Program-made: the position numbers and the translations under genes | Shown here: positions 42,967 through 55,300 of the stretch, piece after piece | How positions within the stretch are numbered: position 1 is the stretch's first letter | Layout: each line of letters opens with the position of its first letter | The notes under the pieces: model-generated | Databases searched by the model: none | The model's input: the letters and a program-made list of their open reading frames with translations, nothing else | What the model was told of the DNA's origin: nothing | Assembly (NCBI RefSeq): GCF_010093535.1 | Contig: NW_022985191.1 | Coordinates: 714,515-778,514, forward strand | Direction: 5' to 3' | Length of the DNA stretch: 64,000 bases | From: Lindgomyces ingoldianus | Lineage: Eukaryota > Ascomycota > Dothideomycetes > Pleosporales > Lindgomycetaceae

Positions 42967-44446
42967 CGATGAAGAGGGAAGGAGCAAAGGGATAAAGATC
43001 TTTTTTGTAGCACGGTGGAGAACTTCGAGTCACGTGTTAAGTCTGGCTATTCTAAGAAAACGGAGGACAATCACATCTCCGATGAGTTCACTTGCGCAGA
43101 AACATATGTACGGGAATGGAATCCTGAACGGCGGAAGATGTAAGCATTTCTGCTTTGCTAAAATTGTTAATTTTAAGGGAGCTACTGAGCATTTACCAAA
43201 ATTTCCGCCGGCAAAGCTTGGGCTTGGTGAAAGTCCATATTTCTGTTCCTCTTTGCACTATTCGCATACGTCTCAAACCCTCCAAATTGCCGCCGAAATC
43301 ATTCATTTGCTCACTCTATCTAACAGATTCCAACTTCTAGCCTTCTACGGTACGCTAATAATTCAAACCCGCGTATCACTTGACATGATGCCAATAAGAT
43401 GTGGGGAATGATTCTGAGGATAGGTCGTGGTTCGTGAGGCCACGTTGGTAAGGGAGAATATTGGTGGCCAGGTGGCATTTTATAAGATATTCCACTCCAG
43501 AAGTCTTGACAAGGAAAGCCTGTCAGAAGGCGAGTTATGAGTGTGATAGAAAAGGGAAATTATTACAGTGGATGGTGTTCCGTTTATAGATTATTAATGG
43601 TCCGAAAGACGCGAAGAACGGGATAGAATGAACGGAGGGAGCAACTTGCTTCCAAACCAGGTCATACCGAATGGAAAAGCTCCTGGAGTGAAGGTACTAA
43701 TAAAAAATTTGTTCTGGCTGTTCGAAACTAGGGGGACCACGGAATTGGACTACGGTGGGACGGAACATACTACATCACGTGATTGTATATTTCTCGACAA
43801 CTGAATTAAGAAAGGAATGAACGATTCTATTAAGAGCTACTGTGTATATAGAAATAGTAAATTATCCAAAGAATTGCTAATAAGAACAGTAATACTTCGT
43901 CTCTCCAAGAAGTTCCTCTGCAACATCCATCTTCTTCGCATCTTCATAATTGGCTTTCACTCGTCGAATTCGCCTTTCGCGCTTCAAAAGCCCGTTTTTC
44001 ATTTCCATGTGCGCGGGATACTTCTTCTGGTGCGTTCTAGAGATGAGTGTACGTATATTTAAAGCCTAGGACCTGAACGTCTCGGAAGAAATTGAGGAAG
44101 GAAGAAGAGCAGGGGGGACTTCATAGCTGCAAGGATATGCTATAGGGATGGGGTGAGACCCCCAAGTAAGTGGAGGGTAGGAAGCAGACATTGGAAATAT
44201 CTTGTAGATTAAGCTTCGTGTGAACAGAGGCTTGGTTCTGAGTGTAGAATGGGCGGATTCTCACTTATATGAAGGGAGAGAATAAATTTATAAGCTCTGC
44301 TTGTCGGAAACGACGCGAAATAATCACACGCGTTGTTATCATACGTAAAAGCTTGCTAAGCATAACATCTACAAATTGTACGTTACTCTGTTTGAAGTTA
44401 CAAGATTTTGAATGCTCTAGAACAGTTTTCTTTGGGAGCTCAGTAT
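42967..44446. other. Intergenic, nothing firm beyond a possible third exon of the upstream gene
   Basis: The stretch 43011-43143 (+) has coding character and may belong to the preceding gene. The rest is AT-rich with short frames only. Confidence 0.45.
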
Positions 44447-45127
44447 CTACGTATCGAACAGCGCAGACTCCAGCGCCCACTTCATACTCCCCTTTATCTC
44501 GCAAATGCCACATACGACGCTTGTCATCTCCGCGCTCCTAGATCGCTGTACCTCCCTCTTCCCTCTATCTTCTATATGCTCAAGCTGCCTTACCCAAATC
44601 ATCATCTGTGCCCGAATGATATCTATATCCTTTCTTCCCATAGCCTCTTTTTCCGCTTCACGCATTGCCCCTTGCTCGTGGTGATGCTGAATGCCATGGA
44701 GGTCGTTGTGGTGGAGCTTTTCAAGTGGTGTTTTGCGATGCTCTTCACGCAGTTGCAGATGCTGGAACTGGTCCATGACGGCTGCGAAAGTGGCTTCGTT
44801 TTCTGCTAGCGCGTTTGACTTGTCTTTGAGCCTCTTTTCGGCGGCTTCTCTCTTTCTCTTCTCAGTCCTAAGTTCGGCTAGAACCTGCGAAAGGTAGATT
44901 TCATGATTCTCGTTGCTGTGGTCGAGATTGTCGCGCTGGGCAGGCGGATCCGGTTGTCTAGGAGCCCGTCGCTCCCTATGTTCCCTGGGGGTCTCTCTAG
45001 CTCGAAGAGGTTCCTGTCTAACATGTTTTTCTCGTGCCCAATGTTCCCGGCCAAACCCTTGGTATGCGGAAGGGTGACGGTCCTTGGGTATGCCCCGGTG
45101 ACTCGGAAACGAGTCGTAGAAGGCCAT
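44447..45127 (-). CDS. Hypothetical coiled-coil protein
   Basis: ATG 45127 opens 226 codons (a longer frame starts upstream with a non-ATG codon). The N-terminal third is basic and Pro/Arg-rich (REHRERRAPRQPDPPAQRDN). A coiled coil follows (YLSQVLAELRTEKRKREAAE, then RLKDKSNALAENEATFAAV), and a charged His-rich helix (HHNDLHGIQHHHEQGAMREA). No known domain or signal. It may be lineage-specific. The last 30 residues look less coding, so an intron near the 3' end is possible. Confidence 0.5.
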   Translation of the reverse strand: MAFYDSFPSHRGIPKDRHPSAYQGFGREHWAREKHVRQEPLRARETPREHRERRAPRQPDPPAQRDNLDHSNENHEIYLSQVLAELRTEKRKREAAEKRLKDKSNALAENEATFAAVMDQFQHLQLREEHRKTPLEKLHHNDLHGIQHHHEQGAMREAEKEAMGRKDIDIIRAQMMIWVRQLEHIEDRGKREVQRSRSAEMTSVVCGICEIKGSMKWALESALFDT

Positions 45128-46016
45128 TGCAGTGTTAAAGGTACACTTTCCGAGTTCGTTAGTATTGAGATAAGCGAAAAGAAAGATCGGATCCCTCAAA
45201 CGAACCAAATGCTTTTATATGCGAAGCAATACACGAAAATTGTTTGTGGGTTGCGCAAACGAAAAGCGGAAGACATTTGTGAGAAATTAATACATTGATT
45301 GCCCTGTTAAGCAAACTGACCTGAGAAGGGATTGAAGGAACTAACACGGAAATGGTAGGCGGTAGAATGATTGACACGCTGTTGTGTCTTTCCGATAAAG
45401 ATATGGGTTACAGGATGCTTGACATCCGGTAAGCTGATTGATTCGTGAGTGGCCTCTCATCCTCTGTAGAACCCGAGATAAGTGGAGGCCCAACCAATGT
45501 CTTTCTGCCTCATGAATTTCGGGTAAGGGAATCATCTTCACTGCCTTGAACTCCATTCGTAAGCATTCGATGCACTTGGTAAGTTTTCTGCTCCAACTCC
45601 GAACACTGAGCTGTTCCTTGAAGTTGTCCCGCTCCTTTCTTATGGTTTCAAGGTCGGCTTGATATTGCTTTCTTAGCACCGTTCTTGTCTATAGTGATCC
45701 CTGACATGCGTGAACCGCACGTCTCTATTTGGGGGGTAATAATAGTGCGGAGCCCTGTTGTGCTTCTTGGCCAGCCGGACTGGCCATATAAATCATTGAG
45801 GTGGGAAAGGTTCGGGAAGGGAATGTGGATTTGAGACGATAAGTTGGTAGAATTCCCGAACAAATGCAACTAGAGGTGTATGCAGCTGATTTGTGTTTAC
45901 ATAGCTCTCAAACTCGCGTTCGCGATCAACTGCTAGCATAAATCTAGCAGAGCAAACGGATGAAGTGAGAAACGGAAGCCTCTAAATACGAACCAATCAT
46001 TTTCATCTAGATGTCC
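45128..46016. other. Intergenic with a short coiled-coil frame
   Basis: On the minus strand 45679-45341 is open for about 112 codons, starting LRKQYQADLETIRKERDNFK without an ATG. It may be an exon or remnant of the neighbouring coiled-coil gene. Nothing else recognised. Confidence 0.4.
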
Positions 46017-46940
46017 CTACGTAAAGATGATCCCACCGTCAATGACAATCGTTTGCCCCGTCATATAATCCGAATCCGGACTACTCAAAAAGCTCACCGT
46101 ATTGGACACGTCTTCTGGCACACTGGTCCTCCCCAATGCTATCAGCTCTGAGCTATACTTCTTGATCGTGTCGCCCTTCTTTGCGCCCTTCATCTTGCCG
46201 AGTTCCTCGTCAATCAAATCCCACATGGCAGTACCGACAATACCGGGAGCGTAAGCATTGACCGTGATTTTGTGCGTCGCCATTTCCATCGCGAAGGCTT
46301 GCGTCATGCCACGGACAGCCCATTTACTGGCGGAGTAATGGGAGAGTAGGGCAAAGGGCTTGAAGGCGACGATACTGTGGAGGAACGATTAGAGAGAAGA
46401 GATGAGCGGACAGAAACGAACCTTGCCGCCCCAAGAATCTTGCCTCCGTTGCCTTGCTTGATCATTTGCTTTGCTGCGGTTGAGTAGCAATTGTAGACGC
46501 CGTACACTGCCTCATTGAGCAGGAACCATTGTGAATCTATGTGACCTCACCATTCACTTCAAACATGCGTCGAAGATCTTGTTCTGTCAAGTCCAACAAC
46601 GCTTTGACTTGAGCAATCCCCGCATTCGCAACCATTGTGTTCAAGGCCCCCAGCTCGGATACTGAAGCCTCTACCAGGCCCTGGACCTCTTGAAGGTTCG
46701 AGACGTCAGCCATGTAGGAGAATGATTTCCGGCCCATGCCTTTGATTTCGGATACCACTTCTTCAGCGCCGGATTTATTGGCTGGTACATCATTCACGCA
46801 GACGTCGTATCCATCCTGGGCAAGACGTAGGGCGATTGCTTTACCGCTGTGAACAATCAGACGTGATCTCCAGTTTGGCGGGTGTCCCACATTCCCCGAG
46901 AAGAACCTGTTACAATAGCCGTCCGATTCCGCTGCTCCAT
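46017..46940 (-). CDS. Short-chain dehydrogenase/reductase, diacetyl/acetoin reductase type
   Basis: Four exons: 46940-46891, 46846-46551, 46506-46422 and 46374-46017, introns 44-47 nt, 262 residues. The first join restores the NAD(P)-binding TGSSRGIG (Thr-Gly-x3-Gly-Ile-Gly). Then come ADVSN, NAG in MVANAGIAQV, the catalytic Ser in GAASIVAFKP and YSASK (Tyr-x3-Lys). The C-terminal part (VNAYAPGIVGTAMWDLID...GRTSVPEDVSNTVSFLSSPDSDYMTGQ) is closest in my memory to fungal diacetyl reductases [(S)-acetoin forming] and 2,3-butanediol dehydrogenases. It is a cytosolic oxidoreductase; the substrate is inferred only. Confidence 0.88.
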
Positions 46941-47627
46941 TGTTGGGGCGGCATATTGCCGGATCCAATGCGGAGTTTGGTTGGTTACACGTGACACGGT
47001 TGCAAGCCTCGACGTAGCTTGCCAGAGGCTCTTGGGGTGGATTCGAAAAGGCATGACTGGAGAGATTTAGAGAGAAGATGAAAGAGAAGAAGGAGAGACT
47101 GGAGCATTCGGAATCAACTAAGAACACCAGCGGTTCCGCATCATATATATCCTCCCGGCCGTTATCCCCGGACTATGGCTCCATCACACAGGTCGGATGT
47201 ACGGAGGATGCACCACCCCCTCTTAGGAACTGAGCTTGAGGTTATGAACCCTGATTGACAAGGTTTCCCAAAATGTGACGTACAGGTCAGAAGCCGAATC
47301 AGAGGAGTGCTACGGCTTTTGAAGAGTAACGGAGTCTCAGACTGCTGCATCAGGTAACCCGATGTATTTTCAGGGCTTTTACCCCTCTCCACCTAGAAGG
47401 GGGGTTGAGAAAGCTGGGGGAAAGCAAGCTGCGGGGAATGAGGTGTTCTGTGAAAGGAAGGTGTAGCGGGGTGAATGGTGCGGGGAAGGCGCAAGAAGTG
47501 GCTAGTCCCTCTTCGTCTTAGCCCGGTCTCGTGCCAACTTTGATCCGAAAACGCGTCGTGGTCGTCCGGCATCGACGACAGTATTGGAACGCATCGTGGG
47601 GTCCACCAACACACCAGAGCCGGCGAA
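46941..47627. promoter_or_regulatory. Divergent promoter region between the reductase and ask1
   Basis: A TATATAT string at 47143-47150, read on the minus strand about 200 bp before the reductase start and followed by a CT-rich leader, is its likely core promoter. No gene is recognised in the remainder. Confidence 0.5.
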
Positions 47628-48966
47628 ATGTCTCGCCAGAGTGTCGCCCCGTCGCGGAACCTGACTCTCACAGAAGAATTGGAGAAGTTGGAGCAGTCAA
47701 TAACGCTGACCCTGCAAGGTAAACAATATTTCCTCTACCCCACATGCCCGACTAACAATAACAGAAATCGATCACAACTTCAGCCGAGCGCACCGCATCG
47801 TGACAGCAAATGTTCTGCCGATCGTCGAGCAATATGGAAAACATTCGGAAGCAGTTTGGGAAGGCTCCAAGGTATATCCACGTGTCAATATGCATCATCG
47901 CAGCTGTTTATATTACGCAGTTCTGGAAACAATTCTTCGAAGCCAGCGCCAATGTCTCCCTCTCTGGCTACGAGGATCCTGGCCAAGACGAATCGACTGC
48001 GCATGAAGAGACCCAAGACTCTCAACTCTATGATGACCAAACCGCCGAAGACACTGTGACCGGCGCGACAGCGACACCCCCCAAACCGTCCTCCTCCCAT
48101 GCTGATAATGACTTCGACGATACCTCCACGCTCGATTCGCCCTCTCTTGCGCACGCACATAGCACGCCACGGGCGCCCCATACAGGCGGAAAAGAACCAG
48201 TATTCGCGGAGTACCCGTCTCCATATGAAGCCCTCAAACGGGAGATGGAGGGCGGGTCGCGCACTCCCGGGCTGGAACCAACAACACCTGGCAAGAACCA
48301 AGCTCTTCCAGATATGACAATGACGCCGGAGTCGTCTCCATTCGTCCCACCAACCACTACCAAGAAGACGGTGCATGTGAATCAAGATCCCCTCCTCCAT
48401 CGCATGCTCGACAAGACTTACCGTATTGCTGCAACGCCCCACACCGAAATAAGGCAGAAAGCATTCGTCGGACTCACTCCTGGCACAGCCAACAAAGGCC
48501 GCCCTGCGCTTTCACGCTGGACCGAGGACTCGTCTCCACCATCTTCCCCCGCTCCACAACTGCGCGCCGACATTTTCTCTTCGCCTCTAAAAGCACCCAG
48601 GACACCGGGCGTGAGTGTTCAGCATACGCCCGGAAGGGGGAAGCAAGCTTTCAACCCCATTCAGAGCAGGGGAGTATTTGACAGCGACAGCGAAGTAGAG
48701 GAGGATGGACTGGACTTTAGTCCACCGAAGACTATGCAGTTTCACATCCCGCAGAGCAGACTACTTCAGACGCCTGGTGAGTATCCGAACTGTGTGTTTC
48801 CAACAAGTTGTTGCTAATGTCATATTCAGCTCGTGAAGCGAGCAAACGTATTGTGGAGGATCTGCTGATGACGGCTGGAGGAGACATTACAAGTGACTTT
48901 GAAGGGGAAGAGGATGATAGCCCGAGCATTGTGAGGCGTCAAGTCGATCTCGACGATAGCTTCTAG
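47628..48966 (+). CDS. ask1: DASH/Dam1 complex subunit Ask1
   Basis: Exons 47628-47718, 47765-47871, 47921-48776 and 48830-48966 give 396 residues with all phases correct. The N-terminal 75 residues carry the Ask1 domain: LTLTEELEKLEQSITLTLQE, then IDHNFSRAHRIVTANVLPIV, then KFWKQFFEASANVSLSGYE. The rest is disordered and rich in Ser/Thr-Pro (SPPSSPAPQ, KAPRTPGV, SRLLQTPAREASKRIVEDLL), fitting the known regulation of Ask1 by CDK. DASH links kinetochores to microtubule plus ends in fungi. The length is usual for filamentous species. Confidence 0.93.
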
Positions 48967-49351
48967 TTGCAAATGTGTTTCTAATCCGCAGTTTTGGCGG
49001 GCAGAGGTCGCCCTCATGGGCGATTATATAGCTTGGCATTGGTGGATGGTAGACAATGATACCCATATCCTCTCGATGAAGATATAAAAAACGGTCAAAT
49101 ATCAATATGCAAGGCAGTGCTTCATTCATCGGAAATGTTCAATACTCGTCGTCCTGGCCGTCCTGGCGCGTCCTGGCCGCCTTTCCCTGTCGGACGCGCG
49201 AAGGGAGCTATGCCGAAAATAGACCGGGGGCGCCGATCAGACTGGGGTGCACCTCCGTCATCAGAAGACAATTCAAGGCTCCCCTTTCAAGCACAAGACC
49301 ACGTTAACCATCCACTCCCCTCCCCTCCTCCCTCCCGCTCTTTATACTACG
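48967..49351. other. Intergenic, nothing but short repeats
   Basis: A GTCCTGGC string is repeated four times at 49147-49180; the CT-rich stretch before 49352 is the leader of the kinase gene. Confidence 0.5.
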
Positions 49352-51723
49352 ATGCCTAAGAACCGACGACCTCCGACATCTGGCTATGCTCGAATAGCAC
49401 AGGCCGAGGAGGACGAGGACGATTATGACCATGATTCAGAAGATGACTTCCACCAGAACTCCCTATCTAACTCGCAATATGCCGCCATCCAGCCCCAGCG
49501 ATATTCGCATATGCAGCGGCCTAGTGCATCGGGAGACTCTTCACCTACTCTGCGGAAAGGCGCACAGGGAAGACGCGGGCGGAGCAATTCGGGAGTCGAC
49601 ATTAAGGCAATAAACGCCAGATTGGAGCGATGGGCCGACGAGATAGCCCAGAAATTCAAGATAAAGAAGTCCAAAACCAGACCCGAGGAACAGCAGCTGG
49701 AGATCCACCATTCCGTGTTCCAGGCCCCGGACTGGGTGCGGCCGGCCACCGCAGAGACGCTCACCTTCGACTACGAGGGCTCCTCCGACCGCATGACTAA
49801 GCTGCAGTTCGACGACACGGTAGAGAGTGTTAGGGTGGCCATTGAGCTGGGCACACATCCCAAACTGATTTCGCAAGGCAGCTCTGGCAGCTACTTCGCC
49901 TGCAACACGCACGGCAAGGTGGTGGGCGTCTTCAAGCCCAAAGACGAAGAACCTTACGCGTCAAGAAATCCGAAATGGACCAAGTGGATCCACCGGAATC
50001 TCTTTCCCTTCTTCTTTGGTAGAGCGTGCCTTATTCCGAACCTGAGCTACATCTCCGAAGCCGCTGCCTACGTCCTCGACTCCCAGCTCCGCACGAACCT
50101 CGTACCCTACACCGACATCGTCTCCCTCTCGTCGAAATCTTTCCACTACGACTTTTGGGATCGCCGAGCATACTACAGAAAGAAGAAGCCGCTGCCGGAG
50201 AAGGTCGGGAGCTTCCAGGTCTTCTTGAAGGGCTATAAAGACGCGAACATCTTTCTGAAGGAGCACCCCTGGCCAGACCAGCATAGTTCGGGCTTCCGGG
50301 CGGATAACGCCCTGCGAAAGAAGAAGCGGAGGAGATGGGCGGAGGAATGCCGGCCTAGCGGGCCGCAGTCAGACGACGAGGATGAGGAACGGTCACGATC
50401 GGACACTGCCGAAGAGGCGCGGCAGCGGAGCGTGTTTTGGACTGAACCTCTGCAGCAGTCATTCAGAGAACAGTTGGAAAAGCTCGTCATTCTAGACTAC
50501 ATCATGCGAAATACGGACAGGGGTTTGGACAATTGGATGATCAAAATTGACCAAAAGGCGCAAGCAGCAACCATCGTTGCTGAACCACCCAGAATGGATG
50601 GTCCCGCGGATGGCGAGGACGGCCCCAGCGACTACACTAGGCAGTCTATGTCTGAGCTGGATCCGTACAAGCGGCAGGAACCGATGACAGCGACGAGCCG
50701 ATCAACTACTCCACTGGCCAATGCACCGACACCCACCATGTCCATTGGGGCTATTGACAACAGTCTGTCATGGCCATGGAAGCATCCCGATGCTGTAAGC
50801 AGTTTCTACATACCCGGCCCATTCTGAGCTAATGATTGCAGTGGCGTAGCTATCCGTTTGGCTGGCTCTTCCTCCCTGTATCCCTCATCGGACAGCCTTT
50901 CTCCGAAGCAACCCGCCGCCACTTTCTCCCCCTTCTTACATCAAAGCAGTGGTGGAGTGACACCCAGCTTGAGCTTCGCAAGTGCTTCACGCAGGACGCA
51001 GACTTCAAAGAGCGCATGTACGCAAAGCAAATCGCTGTTATGAAGGGCCAGGCGTGGAATGTTGTCGAAACCCTGAAGACTCCTGATCATGGACCCCTAG
51101 AACTTACGCGAAGAGCAAGAGTCTGCGTGTGGGACGACTTGGTCGAAATCCCCATTGCCGTGCCTCTCCGCGCACCGTCCGCAGAAATGAGGCGCAAGCA
51201 GCGGGCTGATCGTCGCCGGACGAGCACAGAGCAGGAAGAGATGGACATAACGGCACTGTCTACCCCTCCACAGAAGCCTCAGTCTGATATCTTGATGGCT
51301 TCACCTCCCCTTGAATTGGCGAACGAGAATCGCTTCAACTTGTCCCGACACCAGAGTTCGCAAAATGTCCGCGAGAGCGAAGAGAGCATGAGAGGTCCAC
51401 TCTCGCCCGCCACAGTGCAAGCGGTACCTTGGACATCACGGGCTATCGGTGATAGACCTGCTGATCTCACCAATGGTCGGCCAAACCACCGACCACGTAT
51501 GAGCTACGACTCACCTCGACGGCACCGGGGTGAAACCGATCCCAGACGCAGGAGATACTCGTTCACGACGCGAAGAAGTCACAACGCGATTATGCTTGGT
51601 GATGACGACGAGGGCGATCTTGGGTACGCGGCGAATGAGGATTTGGATAGCAATCGCAAGAGAGTTATTGTGGAAAGGCTAGAAATGGTCAAAAGTAAAA
51701 ATCCTGTGTTTACTTGGTGTTGA
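49352..51723 (+). CDS. lsb6: Type II phosphatidylinositol 4-kinase (Lsb6/PI4K2 type)
   Basis: Exons 49352-50794 and 50842-51723 (47-nt intron, phase 0) give 774 residues. The first 140 residues are acidic and polar. The kinase domain follows: GTHPKLISQGSSGSYFACNT (ATP loop), VVGVFKPKDEEPY (ATP-binding Lys), ACLIPNLSYISEAAAYVLD, catalytic loop ILDYIMRNTDRGLDNWMI (about residue 385) and IDNSLSWPWKHPD-WRSYPFGW across the splice. It makes PI4P on Golgi, endosomal or vacuolar membranes. The Cys-rich patch palmitoylated in animal PI4K2 (CCPCC) is replaced here by LFPFFFGR. The 200-residue C-terminal tail is disordered and rich in Arg/Ser. Confidence 0.92.
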
Positions 51724-52348
51724 TGTAATATTATGCGACATGGGTGGTATATCATTAGACCAGGGAACTGCATGACGGGAGCCTGCATGGGGCGGGAGTT
51801 TTGCAAGCTTGCATTTTCGGGCGTTGATTTTTTTCTTCAACTTTGTAGTTTGTACACTGGCATTTCGCAGACTTTGGGTAATTATTCATATAGTTAAATT
51901 ATTGACCGGCCACTGTGTCTTACCCCCACTTGCTTATCTGTCAGCCTGTTACAATGTCCACGTGAGCTTGCGCTTTCCATGGTTCCGATGCACAGACCAA
52001 GTACGCGCCACACCATGCCACACCCGCGGCCGACCGCTAACGTCGTGACTTCACCTACAAAAAGGCATCCATGACTCTCCGCCGCCTGACATGTCGTGGC
52101 GCATCTGTTCTCCAACGAGCTCCCTCATTGCGATCCTCTATATTCGTTGATGGGCTTGGCCGCCTCTCTGCCTGCAGCGTCTTGCGGCTTCGAAGCGACC
52201 CAGAAGTGGACCTTCACAAGTGAAGCCGTGAAAGCCGTATGAGTTCTCTCAGGGCAATAAATTGTCGCAACAAAGTATACACAACACCGGCAGTTCCAAA
52301 ACAATCTCTCTCACATGTCATAGCACCTGTTCCAACTCCTTCGCCACC
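51724..52348. other. Intergenic, promoter of the SNF2 gene
   Basis: No coding signal. The stretch before 52349 is the leader of the SNF2 gene. Confidence 0.5.
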
Positions 52349-55300
52349 ATGGACCCAAGGTTTCTTCTTGACCCACGGGGAGCTCGCAAGCAAGGTAGTT
52401 TCCCTCTCTCTTCTCCTTCTCTTTCTCCTTCTCCTTCTCCTCCTCCTTCTAATCCCTTTCAACCCTAATCCCCCTCTCGTTCTCCCTTGATTCCTGTCTC
52501 TTTAATTTCTTCAACTATCATGAACAACGCTCCAGGGATGAGCTCGTCACCTCAGGAATTTATGGTGTCGGCCTTAGGTCGAGACAACTTGTTCAACCCT
52601 ACCATTACTCACACCAGCTCTCGTTCGTCCACTCCCACCATTTCCGTTTATGATACGTCAGACCTACAGTTTCAGCCTCGGTCTTCTCGCCTTCAAGACA
52701 TGCAACACGATCAAGACACGACTCCGTCTCAAGAGTCAATCCATCTGCGCATACCAGAATCATCTGAACTAACTGGCGAAGGCAACGACACCCCAAAACA
52801 TCAAGACAACCGGGTCGTTCCGCAAGTCCAACATCCTTACAATCCACGTGCGCTCCTCAATCAGAAATCTGCACCCAAGCGTCCCGCCACTGACGATGCC
52901 GATCCCGCAGCACTCGCTACAGGCCAAATGGCTTTCATCGAGCGCATGCATAACGTACACGAGAGAACGGCATCTCCGTCGAAACGAATGAGGACTGAAG
53001 ATGAGCGCAAACAGCAGAAACCACAGCCCAGTGTGCAAAGCGGCGGCGGCGGCGGCGGCGGCGGCCTGAATCTCAACTCACAGAACGGCCAGGCGCAATC
53101 TGCGTCCTTACCGGTTCCAATTGATTTGACTTTGAGTTAGTAGATCTTTCCATCAAGCGCGAATCTGGGCTTACATAATCCAAGGCGATGACGATGACGA
53201 AGACGAAGAAATTACAGTTGTCAAAGATAACAGTATGCAAATCATCTGTATCGGGCGAATCAAGCAGGCATACGTCCAATGCCACCTGGTGCCTTTCCCC
53301 GATCCCACTAAGTACAAGGGTAACTATGGCCAGCAAGCACGCATCGAGCTCCGCTTTCGTCGGACAGGGAGGAGCACAAACGTTATTCTCGTTGTCGACC
53401 CAACCGGGCAGGAGTTCGGCCGAGTGGACCTTAAGACTGCTCAAGGTTTATCACCACTTATGGACGGTGCAAGTGCGAGTGGACTTAAATGGTCTGGCGT
53501 GACTGAGTCACGGAGAAAGCAGCCCAACGAAGGACCATCTGGAACACCTACATCGGCCCTCATCGCAATGTCACTTCAACTCTACTGCCCTCGGAAGGTC
53601 GCCCATGATGTCGGTAAATATCTTAAGACTAAGAACATCCAACTCATTGACCCGGTGTTTGCCATACAAAAGTACGAATACTTCAACCCCCAGACTTCAA
53701 GCTCGTTTCCACCAAGGGACGTAGAGTTTGATGCCGGACAAACGCAAGGGGTAAACACGGGTTATGCAGCCAGTTCCGGTAATTACGTGCTACGGAGCGT
53801 GGAAGAAATTCGGTACGACGTCCAAAATATGTTCGATGCGTTGCCCAACACCGCGGATATACCTGAACGAGAGCAGAGCGAATTAATCAAGACCAGTCTT
53901 ATGAAACATCAAAAGCAGGCTCTTCATTTCATGTGGGATCGAGAGCAGGACCGGTCTGAGGATAGTTTACTTCCAGATTCGCTGTATCAAACGAAATATA
54001 GACGCAATGGCAGCAAGGTCTTCCGGAACGTCATTACTGGCGAGGAGACTTACCGGAAACCACCAAGCGCTTTAGGCGGAATCCTAGCAGATGAGATGGG
54101 CCTTGGCAAGACACTCAGCATCTTGTCTCTTATTGTCGACTCTGAATCTCAAGCCCAGGCCAAAGAATTTGCTCAGAAGGCTCCTTCCATGCACAATGGC
54201 GGACATCAGACAGCTAACAGTAGAGCGACTTTACTTGTTTGCCCGTTGACAACGCTACACAATTGGTCCACACAACTGAAACAACACTTCGGTGACAACA
54301 TTCCTCTAAAAATCTGCACTTATCACGGCCCAGAGCGGAGGCGTTTTGATGTGAAGACTCTCGCCGACCATGATCTTGTTTTCACAACATATCAAATGGT
54401 TGGCTCTGACGTCCTTGATGCGTCCAAGGCCCTTAGCAGGATCAACTGGTTCCGGATTGTTTTGGACGAAGCGCATACTATCCGTAACGCAGTGACAAAC
54501 CAATCTAAGAAGACGATGCTGCTTGAAGCCCAGCGTCGTTGGGCTGTCACGGGCACTCCAGTTCAGAATCGGTTGGATGACCTTGGGGCATTGCTCAAAT
54601 TTCTGAGAATTAGGCCATTCCACGAGACGGCGGGTTTTAATCATCACATCCTTGCTCCATTCAAGAATGCTGACGCGGAAGTTGTTCCCAAGCTTCAGCT
54701 TATTGTTAGCACGGTCACGCTACGACGGTTGAAAGATGGTCTCGTAGAGCTTCCGAAGCGGGTTGACCTTGAAGTGAGGCTTAAGTTCTCCACGGATGAA
54801 GAACAGCTCCACCGGTGGTTCGAAAATGATATTGCTAAGAAAGTCAATGCCGTAACATCTGGGCCAAAGACGAAGCTGGGCGGAGGTGTCTACGCGCGGA
54901 TTCTAACGGCCATCCTCAACCTTCGACTCATCTGTGCACATGGCCGTGAGCTCCTTTCTGACGAAGCATTAAAACTGACTGATGGAATGACTTGGGATAA
55001 TCCAATGGCAATTGATGAGGATGATGACACCCCGGTCTTGACTAAGAAACAGGCGTACGAGATGCTAGAGCTACTTCACGAAACCGACACTGACAGATGT
55101 CAGCATTGCAATAAGAGGGTACTTAATGAAACTGGCTACGATGAGGACGAGGACGAGGAGCAACAGAATATTATCGGTTATATGTCTCCTTGCTATCACG
55201 TTATCTGCCCCCGCCACGTTAAGGCGTTCAAATCACAGTGGGACCAGTTGGCCACAGCCGATGGATTTGTTGTTTGTCAGTACTGCGAGCAGCATGTTCG

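Noticed and set aside
47885..48442. 185-codon minus-strand frame
   Set aside because: Shadow of ask1.
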